Assembly (NCBI RefSeq): GCF_020884795.1
Contig: NZ_BBZF01000012.1
Coordinates: 1 to 64,000, forward strand
Direction: 5' to 3'
DNA from: Micromonospora okii
GTDB taxonomy: Bacteria > Actinomycetota > Actinomycetes > Mycobacteriales > Micromonosporaceae
Length of the DNA stretch: 64,000 nt
Shown: positions 26,982 to 34,705 of the stretch, piece after piece
How the letters are laid out: the number at the start of each line of letters is the position of its first letter
Numbering within the stretch: the first letter of the stretch is position 1
Program-made: the position numbers and the translations under genes
The notes under the pieces: model-generated
The model's database searches: none
What the model was told of the DNA's origin: nothing
What the model saw: only the letters and a program-made list of their open reading frames with translations

Positions 26982-28511
26982 TCAGAAGGGCCAGCGCGCG
27001 TCGGAGCCGGCCTCGACGAGCGGGATCATAGCGAACGCGGCGTCGGAGAGCCCGCCGAACGTGTGCCGGTTGCCTGTCGTCGGCGCGTGCCCGACCCCGT
27101 ACCCGACCAGGTTCCAGGTGTAGACCGGGACAGACGCGGGCACGGCCGCCGCGACGTCCCCGCCGCCGTGCCGGTGCGCCTGCTCGTCGGTGAGGATCAC
27201 CACCCGGTCGTGGTCGTTGTAGTGCTTGCGCACCGCCCGCTCGGTGGCGGTCCCGCAGCCGAGGAAGAAGCCGCCCTCGCGGAACCGGCGCACCGCCGCC
27301 AGCACCGACTCGCCCGCCACCGCCGGGAAGACCCGGGAGGAGTCGGAGAACGAGACCACGGTGGCGCGCCGCGCGCGGGCGGCCAGCGCGAGCCCGAACA
27401 CCGTGGCCGCGTCCCAGCAGCGCAGCGTGCCGTCCCGGCTGAAGGTGCTGTCCATCGACCAGGAGGTGTCGATCAGGACGAGGGTGTGCCCGTCGAGCGC
27501 CGGGACGTTCGTCAGCGCGTGCTGCAACGCCACCTCCAGCGGGTACGACCAGCGCAGACTCGGCACCGCGTTGTACGCCGACAGGAAGCGCATCGGCAGC
27601 ACCCGCGACCGCCCGACCTCGCCCGGGTCGGCCAGCCGCGCCGCCACCTTCTCGGCGACGGCGTCGCTGACGCCCGCCCCGTCGAAGTTGCGCAGGTTCC
27701 GCAGCAGCGCCAGGTAGCCCATGCCGGGGATCGCGCTCTCCCACGCCGTCGCGTCCATCGTGGTCTGCCGCCACCCGGCGAGGGCCTCCCACGTCATGCC
27801 GGCCACGCCCAGCACCGCCGGGTCGGTGACCTCCCGGCGTCGCTCGACGGGCAGCGCCATCAGCTCGGCCCGGGCCGCCAGCACCGTCAGCGACGGCGGC
27901 AGCGGGTTGTCGCGGCGGTGCCGCCGGTCGAGGGCGTGCCGGAACAGGTCGCCCTGCCGCTCGTCGCGCGCCCTCGGGTGGGTCAGGTCGATGACGTCGC
28001 CGAAGCGCACGGCGCTGCCCACGGAGTCGTACCTGAGCAGGCTCCGCTCGTGGTAGAGCCGCACGACGGCGTCGGCGATGCCGCGCTTGACCGGCTTGGG
28101 CAGCGACCGCCCGTGCCGGCCCAGCCAGTACGCGAGGGCCTCGCCCGGCTCGTCGGCCCGCTGCAACGCGGCGTCCACGACGGCCCGCGACCCCGGGATG
28201 CCGGCGGCGACCTGCGCGCGGGCGCCCTCCAGGGCGGCCACGACGGACGCCGAGCGCAGCATCGCGCCGGTGCGCAGCCACGGCACGAAGCGGGCGAACC
28301 AGTCCGGGTCGGCGACGGCGACGGCCGCGACCAGCTCGCGGAACCGGGCGTCCCGGGCCTCGGCGCCCTCGTAGTAGGTGTGCTCGCCGACCATGTTGGA
28401 CACGGCCAGCAGGAACAGCTCGGTGCGCGGCTCGCGGACGAAGCCCGGCGCGCCCTCGGCCGTGACGGCCCCGCGCCGGTCGGCGCGCAGCTTGACGTTG
28501 AACCGTGCCAT
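26982..28511 (-). CDS. rsr: TROVE-domain Ro60-like RNA-binding protein with vWA domain
   Basis: 509 residues, ATG 28511. The N-terminal two thirds is the HEAT-like TROVE ring (FLLAVSNMVGEHTYYEGAEARDARFRELV, WFARFVPWLRTGAMLRSASVVAALE, GRSLPKPVKRGIADAVVRLYHERSLLRYDS). The C-terminal third is a von Willebrand A fold with a perfect MIDAS motif (LIDTSWSMDS) and VVILTDEQAHRHG. Length and layout match bacterial Ro orthologs (Rsr), which bind Y RNAs and misfolded RNA and assist RNA decay or repair. Two Y-RNA-like elements lie just upstream on the same strand. No rtcBA genes are adjacent. Confidence 0.92.
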   Translation of the reverse strand: MARFNVKLRADRRGAVTAEGAPGFVREPRTELFLLAVSNMVGEHTYYEGAEARDARFRELVAAVAVADPDWFARFVPWLRTGAMLRSASVVAALEGARAQVAAGIPGSRAVVDAALQRADEPGEALAYWLGRHGRSLPKPVKRGIADAVVRLYHERSLLRYDSVGSAVRFGDVIDLTHPRARDERQGDLFRHALDRRHRRDNPLPPSLTVLAARAELMALPVERRREVTDPAVLGVAGMTWEALAGWRQTTMDATAWESAIPGMGYLALLRNLRNFDGAGVSDAVAEKVAARLADPGEVGRSRVLPMRFLSAYNAVPSLRWSYPLEVALQHALTNVPALDGHTLVLIDTSWSMDSTFSRDGTLRCWDAATVFGLALAARARRATVVSFSDSSRVFPAVAGESVLAAVRRFREGGFFLGCGTATERAVRKHYNDHDRVVILTDEQAHRHGGGDVAAAVPASVPVYTWNLVGYGVGHAPTTGNRHTFGGLSDAAFAMIPLVEAGSDARWPF

Positions 28512-28625
28512 CGGCGTCCCCCTGTGACCCGCGCCCCCGGAAGCGGGGCGGCCCGACCGTAGCCGTGGGGCCGACGGCGGGACAAGGAGTTTCCGGCCGT
28601 CCGCGAGGGACGGTACGGGGCGCGC

Positions 28626-28759
28626 GGGAGCCGGGGACGCCGCGTGCCCGAGACCGAAGGCGAGGCGGCGTTGCGGGCTCGAACCGCGGGCCTTGTGCAG
28701 GCCTTTACCAGAAGTAGCCGTCTGCGTCGCACCGGTCACGCGGCGTCCACGCACCTCCC
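28626..28759 (-). ncRNA. yrlA: YrlA-like Y RNA, copy proximal to rsr
   Basis: Read on the minus strand, GGACGCCGCGTG (28748-28737) pairs perfectly with CACGCGGCGTCC (28646-28635). Outside it GGGAG (28759-28755) can pair with CTCCC (28630-28626). This long terminal stem closes a tRNA-like module: an acceptor-like CGGTG/CGCCG stem, an ACGGCTACTTCTG arm, a GGCC-7 nt-GGCC hairpin and a T arm with the loop TTCGAGC between GCGG and CCGC. A terminal Ro-binding stem plus tRNA mimic is the known architecture of bacterial YrlA RNAs, which are usually encoded beside rsr. The 3' end is about 115 nt before the rsr start. The rest of 28512-28625 shows no gene. Confidence 0.72.
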
Positions 28760-28822
28760 GAGACCGAGTCGGCGACGGAGACCGGCCCTTGCGGGCCAAG
28801 GTGACCTGGGCCGCTGGTCGAC

Positions 28823-28925
28823 GCCGCCGTGGTGGCGGTGGCGGGATTCGAACCCGCGTCTCCCCGTTGGAAGCGGAAGTATCCGTTGCCTGCGCACCGG
28901 GAGGTGCGCCCCGAAGGTAGGCGAC
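28823..28925 (-). ncRNA. yrlB: YrlA-like Y RNA, distal copy
   Basis: A second tRNA-like module, homologous to the first: shared CCGGTGCG start, an ACGGATACTTCCG arm, then a perfect T arm GCGGG-TTCGAAT-CCCGC (28857-28841). An acceptor-like pair CGGTG (28899-28895)/CACCG (28840-28836) encloses it. Outside, GTCGCC (28925-28920) pairs with GGCGGC (28828-28823). A CACCGCC-A-CCA end mimics a tRNA 3' end, but no matching seven-base 5' strand exists, so it is not a functional tRNA. The terminal stem is less regular than in the other copy, so the ends are approximate. Bases 28926-29083 upstream show no gene and may hold the promoter. Confidence 0.62.
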
Positions 28926-29083
28926 CCGGCGCGCCGCTGGCAAGCGACTTCGCCGCCCGTGCTGCGGTGCTGCGGGGCGTGGTGCGTGAGGCCGGGCCCC
29001 GCTCGCACGGGGGGCCGACGCGCGTCGCGCCGGCATGGCGGGCGGGGAGCAGCCCAGGCGCCGTGCCGGCCCGACGAGGGGGA

Positions 29084-29722
29084 TCAGCCCCAGGTGCCGG
29101 CGTACGCGAGCCGCCAGTGCTGGTTGGTGCCGCCCCAGCAGTCGCCCTGCACGACGGGGCCGGCGTGGGCCTGGCTGGCGTTCGCCACGTCCAGGCACTT
29201 GTCGCTGTGCCGCGCCCGGATCTCGTAGAAGCCGTTGGCGAGCGCGACGAACCGCCAGTGCTGGTTGGTGCCGCCCCAGCAGTCGCCCTGCACGACCGGG
29301 GTGCCGTGGGCGTTGCTGGCGTTCGCCACGTCGAGGCACTTGCCGCTGTGCTGCGGCCGGATCTCGTAGTAGCCGTTCCCGACCGCGATCCACCGCCAGC
29401 GCTGGTTCGCCCCGCCCCAGCAGTTGCCCTGCACCACCCGCGTGCCGTGGGCGACGCTGGCGTTCGCCACGTCCAGGCACTTGTCGCTGTGCCGCGCCCG
29501 GATCTCGTAGTAGTCGACCGCCTGGGCCCCCACCGACGCGGCGCTCGACGCCGTCGCCGCGCTGCCGGTCCCGGCCCACGCCGGCCCGCCGCCCAGCACC
29601 AGCAGACCGCCGACCAGGAGCGCGGCGAGCAGCGACTCCAGCGCGACCCGCGACGACCGCCGGCGACCGTGCGACCCGGGCGGCAGGTCCGTCGACTGGT
29701 GCTTTCCACTTCTACCGATCAC
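29084..29722 (-). CDS. secreted ricin-type beta-trefoil lectin (three repeats)
   Basis: 212 residues from GTG 29722, chosen because GAGGAG lies just upstream; the longer frame to 29815 has no such site. A Tat/Sec-type leader (RRSSRVALESLLAALLVGGLLVLGGGPAWA) precedes three near-identical units of about 45 residues. Each has YYEIR...KCLDVANAS...VVQG(N/D)CWGG.NQ(R/H)WR, the ricin B/CBM13 signature with QxW-like ends. Three units make one complete beta-trefoil. No catalytic domain is attached, so it should be a free exported carbohydrate-binding protein. The units are about as similar to each other in DNA as in protein, which points to recent internal amplification or gene conversion. Confidence 0.88.
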   Translation of the reverse strand: MIGRSGKHQSTDLPPGSHGRRRSSRVALESLLAALLVGGLLVLGGGPAWAGTGSAATASSAASVGAQAVDYYEIRARHSDKCLDVANASVAHGTRVVQGNCWGGANQRWRWIAVGNGYYEIRPQHSGKCLDVANASNAHGTPVVQGDCWGGTNQHWRFVALANGFYEIRARHSDKCLDVANASQAHAGPVVQGDCWGGTNQHWRLAYAGTWG

Positions 29723-29949
29723 GACTGCTCCTCGTCTGAATGGGTGGCCCGATGGCGGCGGCCAGGTGGCTGAACCCTGCCGGGCGGGAGCGCTGTCCGG
29801 CGGGTTCCCGGACACGGAAACGCCTGCCGATATCCGACGGTGGCTCTCCGCTCGCCGGGCTCTACCTGGGCGTATCGATGACTACCATCAGTGGTTGTCG
29901 CTGGTACCGGGCCGGTCCACGGCCGGCTCCCTCGGGAGAGGTGTGCGCG

Positions 29950-32900
29950 ATGCCGACGGAAACCGCCCGCAGCCCGTCGCTGAGCCTCGTGCGGGCGCGG
30001 CTGATCACCGCACTGGAGGTCCGGCCCCGCTCCCTCGGCCTGGTCGTCGCGCCCGCCGGCTGCGGCAAGACCACCCTGCTCGCCCAGTACGCGGCCACCG
30101 TGACCGGGCCGGTCGGCTGGCTGCGCACCGTGCCGTCGGACGCCGACCCGGCGCGGGCGCTGCACCGCGTCGACGCCACGCTGCCCGACGGGGCCGACCT
30201 GCTGATCGTCGACGACCTGCACCTGGTGGAGGGCACCCCCGGGGAGTCCGTGCTGCTGGACCGGGCCCTCGCCCTGACCCGCGACGGCGTCCGGGTGGTC
30301 GTCGGCGCTCGGCGCACCCCGCCGCTGATCCTGGCCCGGCACGAGTTCTCCGACAGCGTCGTCGTCGACGCCGAGCAGCTCCGCTTCCGCACCTGGGAGG
30401 TCGAACGGCTGCTGCGCGACGTCTACCGGGAGCCGCTGCCCGCCGACGACGTGGCGGCCCTCGCCCGGCGACTCGGCGGCTGGGCGGCCGGCCTGAAGCT
30501 CTACCACCTCTCCACCCGGGGCCAACCGCTGGCCGACCGCCGCCGCGCCGTGGCCTCGCTCGGCGCCCGCGCGGCGCTGTCGCGGGACTACCTCACCCGT
30601 ACGGTGCTGGCGGAACTCGCCCCCGCCCTGCGCCGCTTCCTCGTCCGGACCTGCGTGTTCGAGGCGCTCACCGCCGAGCGCTGCGACCGGCTGCTCGGCG
30701 GCGGCGATTCCCAGGCCGCGCTGGAGGAGCTGGAACGGCGGCAGGCGTTCACCGTCTCCCACGACGGGGGGCGCACGTTCGCGTACCACGAGGTGCTGCG
30801 CGCCCACCTCATCGCCGCGCTCACCGAGGAGCTGGGGGAGAACGCGGCCCGCGCCTGGCACGCCCGCGCCGGCCGGCTGCTCGCGGCCGAGGGCGCGGCG
30901 CTGGAGGCGGCCCGGTGCTTCGCCCGCGCCCAGCGCTGGCCCGACGTGCACCGGCTGCTCGACACCGCCGGCAGCGACGTCGCCCTGCGGGGCCTCGACC
31001 CCTGGTCCGACCTGCTCCCCGCCTGGTTCATCGCCGAGGACCCGTGGCTGGTGCTCGCCGACGCCCGACACCGGATCAACGAGGGCCGGCTCGCCGCGGC
31101 GGTGCCGCTGCTGCGCCGGGCCGAGGAGATGCTGGGCGACGGGCCGGCGCGGTCGCGCTGCCGCTCCCTGCGCGCCGCCGTGACCGCCTGGCTCCCCGAC
31201 GGCCCCCACTGGCGCGGGCACTGGTCCGGCTGGCTGCGGGCCGCCACCCGCCGGCACCCGATGGTCGTCGTCGGCGAGGCGGAGCGGCTGACCGGGGCGG
31301 CCGACGACCTGGTCCGGGTGGGCGCGCTGCTGCTGGCCGGGCACGCCGCCGAGGCCGTACGCGTCCTGCACCGCTCGCCCCCCGCCGAGGCCGGCCTGCT
31401 CGGGCTCGCCGGCCGGCTGCTGCGGGCGGCCGTCGCGCTGGCCGGCGGGGACCCGCAGGCCCCCGCCGCCGTCGCCGCGATCGGGCTCGACGCCGACCGG
31501 GCCGGCCTGCCCTGGCTGGCCCGCCTCGCCCGCGCCGTGCCCGCGCTGACCGGCGCGGAGGCCGACCTCAAGGAGGCCGCCGCCGTCGTCGAGGAGTGCG
31601 ACCGGCTCGGCGACCGTTGGGGCGCGCTGCTCGCGGCCGGCTGCGCGGCGCTGGCCCGCTCCCTGCGCGGCGGGCCGGAGGCGGAGGAGGCCGGCCGGCT
31701 ACTCGACCGGACCCGGGAGGTGGACAGCGGCGTCCTCGCCGCCTGGGCGCAGTCCCTGCTCGCCTTGGCCGCCGTGCGCGCCCGGCTGCCCGACGCCGAG
31801 GTCGAGGTGCGCCGGGCGGAGAGCACGGCGCGCGCCGCCGGGGTGCCCGGGGCGCGGGTGCTCGCCCTCGCCGCCGGGGTGCCCGCCGGGCCCGGCCGCC
31901 TCGCCGGGGTCGCCGCCGTGCACGCCGCCGCCGAGCAGGCCGGGCTGCCCCGGCCGGTGGTGACCGCCTGGCTGGCCCCGGAGCGCGGGCCGACCCCGGC
32001 CGGCGGCGCCGACCGCCGCGCCGGCACGCCGCCCGGTCGCGTCGATGACGCGGCGGAGACGGCCGCGCTGACCGTGCGCTGCTTCGGCGGCTTCCGGGTC
32101 TGCCTGCACGGGGAGCCGCTGAACTGGTCGCCGCTGCGGCCCCGGGCCCGCGCGGTGGCCCGGATCCTCGCCATGCACGCGGGCCGGGCCGTGCACCGCG
32201 ACCGGCTGCTCGACGCGCTCTGGCCCGACGTCGACCCGGCCACCGCGACCCGGACGCTGCACGTCGCCCTCTCCAGCCTGCGGCGGTTCCTCGACAGCCG
32301 GCTGCCGGCCGGCGACGGGGAGACCCACCTGCACCGCGACGGCGACGCGTACCTGCTGGCGCTCCCGCCGGGAAGCTGGTGCGACGTCAGCGAGTTCCGG
32401 CTCGCGCTGCAACGGGCGTCCCGGCTCGGCGTCACCCGCGACCCGCGCGCCCTCGACGAGCTGCGGGCGGCCCTGGCCGCGTACACGGGGGAGCTGCTGC
32501 CGGAGGACGGCCCGGCGGAGTGGGTCGTGGTGGAGCGGGAGACGCTGCGCCGGCAGGCGGCCGACGCGGCGGCCCACCTGGCCGAGGCGGCCCTGCGCGG
32601 GGCCGACGCCGCCGGGCCCGCGCCGCCGGTCGCCGCCGCCCGGTGCGTCGACGCCGCCGGGGCGCAGCGGGCGGTGGCGATGGCCGCCCGCTGCGTCGAG
32701 ATCGACCCGTGCCACGACGCGGGCTGGCGGCTGCTCGTCGCGGCGCACGACCGCGCGGGCAACGCCGCCGCCGCCCAGCTCGCCCGCCGCCGGTACGCCG
32801 ACGTGCTCGCCTCCCTCGGCCTGGACCCGTCGCTGGCCCGGAACGCCCCGGCCCCGGCCTCCGCCACCCCCGTCACCGCCGGCCGAAGAATTCCGCTTCC

Positions 32901-32958
32901 CCGATCGCCACGGCCGGATCCAACCCGGAGCCGTACGTCGAGCGCACCACCAGCCTGA
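29950..32958 (+). CDS. MalT-like ATPase regulator with C-terminal BTAD (SARP-type) module
   Basis: 1002 residues from ATG 29950 (GGGAGAG upstream). Walker A is APAGCGKTTLL (near residue 38) and the Walker B-like segment LLIVDDLHLV. The central part is a long Ala-rich helical repeat region like MalT/TPR arms. The C-terminal 300 residues carry a winged-helix plus bacterial transcriptional activator domain (VRCFGGFRVCLHGEPLNWSPLRPRARAVARILAMHAGRAVHRDRLLDALWPD...). Similar large regulators occur beside actinomycete eCIS loci (family knowledge). Its 3' end overlaps the convergent eCIS operon end by 86 bp. Probable pathway-specific activator of the injection system. Confidence 0.85.
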   Translation: MPTETARSPSLSLVRARLITALEVRPRSLGLVVAPAGCGKTTLLAQYAATVTGPVGWLRTVPSDADPARALHRVDATLPDGADLLIVDDLHLVEGTPGESVLLDRALALTRDGVRVVVGARRTPPLILARHEFSDSVVVDAEQLRFRTWEVERLLRDVYREPLPADDVAALARRLGGWAAGLKLYHLSTRGQPLADRRRAVASLGARAALSRDYLTRTVLAELAPALRRFLVRTCVFEALTAERCDRLLGGGDSQAALEELERRQAFTVSHDGGRTFAYHEVLRAHLIAALTEELGENAARAWHARAGRLLAAEGAALEAARCFARAQRWPDVHRLLDTAGSDVALRGLDPWSDLLPAWFIAEDPWLVLADARHRINEGRLAAAVPLLRRAEEMLGDGPARSRCRSLRAAVTAWLPDGPHWRGHWSGWLRAATRRHPMVVVGEAERLTGAADDLVRVGALLLAGHAAEAVRVLHRSPPAEAGLLGLAGRLLRAAVALAGGDPQAPAAVAAIGLDADRAGLPWLARLARAVPALTGAEADLKEAAAVVEECDRLGDRWGALLAAGCAALARSLRGGPEAEEAGRLLDRTREVDSGVLAAWAQSLLALAAVRARLPDAEVEVRRAESTARAAGVPGARVLALAAGVPAGPGRLAGVAAVHAAAEQAGLPRPVVTAWLAPERGPTPAGGADRRAGTPPGRVDDAAETAALTVRCFGGFRVCLHGEPLNWSPLRPRARAVARILAMHAGRAVHRDRLLDALWPDVDPATATRTLHVALSSLRRFLDSRLPAGDGETHLHRDGDAYLLALPPGSWCDVSEFRLALQRASRLGVTRDPRALDELRAALAAYTGELLPEDGPAEWVVVERETLRRQAADAAAHLAEAALRGADAAGPAPPVAAARCVDAAGAQRAVAMAARCVEIDPCHDAGWRLLVAAHDRAGNAAAAQLARRRYADVLASLGLDPSLARNAPAPASATPVTAGRRIPLPRSPRPDPTRSRTSSAPPA

Positions 32959-34153
32959 TCCGCACCACGTTCGACGCCTCGACGTCGAAGTGCTGCTCCC
33001 CGGGCTCGTCGCGCAGCTCGATGTCGGTCTTCTCCTGCCCGCCCTCGGCGTCGACGGTGACCACCGTGAGCCCACGCGGCCGGCCCGCCTCGAGGAACGC
33101 CTGCCGCCGGGGGCCGACCCCGGAGTGGATGACGACGGCGAGCAGCCGCACCGGCTCGGCGAACCGGCCCTCCACCCAGGAGCCGACGGCGGTGCCGGTC
33201 GGCGCCCAGTACCGGTTGTTCGCCCCGTCGGTGAGCCGGGCCGCGCCCGCCCCGACCCGCTCCGACGACGCGGACACCGCCGTCGGGACGAGCGACGCGG
33301 GGTCCTGGGTGCGGTCGCGCACCGCCTCCACGGCCCGCCGGGCCAGGGGCGGCCCGGCGACCGCCAGCACCCCGACGAGGCAGAGCGCGAGCACGATCAG
33401 CAGGCTCCGGCGCGCCGCCCCGGCCGCCCTGCGGTCCTTGCGGGGCGCCCGGCGCGGCGACCGGCCGCGCAGCCGGTCCCACAGCCGCCGCCACCAGCTC
33501 CGCTGCGGCTCGGCGACGACCGTCGCGGCCAGCGGGGCACCGCAGAACCGGCAGATCCGCCGGTCCGGCGGGTTGCTCCGGGCGCAGCGGGGGCAGACCC
33601 GGTCGGCCTCCGGCGGGCGGGGGACGGCGTCGACCGGCGCGGTGGCCCCGTCGGGCCGGTCCCGGGTGCGGGCGACCAGCCCCGGCTGCACGGGCAGCGG
33701 CTGGCCGCCGGCCTGCTCGGCGACGTCGGGCCGGTCCACCGCCCCGGGGACGGTGGCGGGGTGCGGCCGGTCCACCGCCCCGGCAGCGGCGGCGGGGCGT
33801 GGCCGGTCCGGCGGGGGCGGCGCGGGGGCCGGGGCCTCCCGGGCGGGACGCGCGCCGGCCTCGGTGCCCTGCCGGTCGGTGCCCTGCCGGTCGGTGCCCT
33901 GCCGGTCGGGGCCCGGTCCGGGGGAGGGGACGGTGGTCTGTCGGTCGGGGCCCGGACCGGAGGCGGGCGCGGCGGACCGGTGGTCAGGGCCCGGCGCGGG
34001 GGCCTGCCGGTCGGTCTTCGGTCCGGGCGATGTCGCGGGGGCCGGCCCGGGCGGGGGCGGGGTGGCGCCCTCGGCCCAGAGGAACTCCCGACACGAGGCG
34101 CAGAACTGCCGGCCCTCGTCGTTGGTCGCGCCGCAGTTCCCACAAACGATCAT
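32873..34153 (-). CDS. eCIS-associated membrane protein: two zinc ribbons, Pro-rich linker, TM, discoidin-like domain
   Basis: 426 residues, ATG overlapping the stop of the tail I gene (ATGA). The N-terminus is a zinc ribbon (CGNC...CASC, residues 4-21). A Pro/Ala/Asp-Arg-rich linker with GTDRQ repeats follows, then a second ribbon (CPRC...CRFC), a basic stretch, and one transmembrane helix (SLLIVLALCLVGVLAVAG). The C-terminal 130 residues resemble F5/8 or NADase-type glycan-binding beta sandwiches (ASSERVGAGAARLTDGANNRYWAPTG). The cytoplasmic zinc ribbons plus external sugar-binding domain suggest tethering of the particle to the membrane or wall. Last gene of the structural operon. Confidence 0.75.
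   Translation of the reverse strand: MIVCGNCGATNDEGRQFCASCREFLWAEGATPPPPGPAPATSPGPKTDRQAPAPGPDHRSAAPASGPGPDRQTTVPSPGPGPDRQGTDRQGTDRQGTEAGARPAREAPAPAPPPPDRPRPAAAAGAVDRPHPATVPGAVDRPDVAEQAGGQPLPVQPGLVARTRDRPDGATAPVDAVPRPPEADRVCPRCARSNPPDRRICRFCGAPLAATVVAEPQRSWWRRLWDRLRGRSPRRAPRKDRRAAGAARRSLLIVLALCLVGVLAVAGPPLARRAVEAVRDRTQDPASLVPTAVSASSERVGAGAARLTDGANNRYWAPTGTAVGSWVEGRFAEPVRLLAVVIHSGVGPRRQAFLEAGRPRGLTVVTVDAEGGQEKTDIELRDEPGEQHFDVEASNVVRIRLVVRSTYGSGLDPAVAIGEAEFFGRR
33861..33905 (-). repeat. three identical 15-bp tandem units in the zinc-ribbon protein linker
   Basis: TCGGTGCCCTGCCGG is repeated three times without change (33861, 33876, 33891), encoding repeated GTDRQ. The exact identity suggests a length-variable tract that stays in frame. 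Confidence 0.9.
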
Positions 34154-34674
34154 GGCTCCATCTCCAGGGTCAGCCGGACGTGCGCCGGCACGGCCGACGC
34201 CAGCACCCGCCGCACCAGCGCCTCGTCGGCGGCCCCGGTGACCCGGACCCGGATCTCCGGGACGGCGTCCGGCGGCGGCTCGCCGGTCGGCGTCGCCGAG
34301 CAGGTCACCCCGCCGCTGTCGGTGACCTCCACCCCCGCCCCGGTCGCCACCCGCAACGCCAGCTCGACGCCCCGGGCCGTCCCGCGCCACCGGTGCACCT
34401 CGACGGCGTGCCGGACCACCTCCCGGCGCACCTCCGGCTCCGCGTCCGCGTCGACCGGGGCGGCCACCCAACCGGCCAGCCAGTCCAGGAAGTCCGACGG
34501 CGTCAGGTCCAGGTCGAAGTACGCGTCCAGGCAGTCCAGCGTCAGCAGCACCGGCGCGAGCACCTCGTCCAGCCCGGCGGTGAACCGCTGCGCGAAGTCG
34601 TCCTCCAGGTACACGGCGGGCAGCTCCCGCCCGATCGGATGGGGGCTGACCAGCCCCGGCACCCCACCCCGCAT
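34150..34674 (-). CDS. eCIS baseplate protein, phage tail protein I-like
   Basis: 174 residues, ATG. The pattern ELPAVYLEDDFAQRFTAGLDEVLAPVLLTLDCLDAYFDLDLTPSDFLDWLAGWVAAPVD followed by EVHRWRGTARGVELALRVATG is that of the tail protein I/gpI group (TIGR02242-like). In contractile systems this connects the baseplate wedge. It is much shorter than Afp12 of the Serratia system but is in the equivalent place after the J-like gene. Confidence 0.87.
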   Translation of the reverse strand: MRGGVPGLVSPHPIGRELPAVYLEDDFAQRFTAGLDEVLAPVLLTLDCLDAYFDLDLTPSDFLDWLAGWVAAPVDADAEPEVRREVVRHAVEVHRWRGTARGVELALRVATGAGVEVTDSGGVTCSATPTGEPPPDAVPEIRVRVTGAADEALVRRVLASAVPAHVRLTLEMEP

Positions 34675-34705
34675 CAGCCCCTCCCCACCTCGGCGTTCCG
34701 GCCGC

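Noticed and set aside
28836..28899. Canonical tRNA gene on the minus strand
   Set aside because: The T arm and a CCA-like end are present, but no seven-base 5' acceptor strand, standard D arm or anticodon arm can be drawn, and a second homologous module lies beside rsr; a Y RNA fits better.
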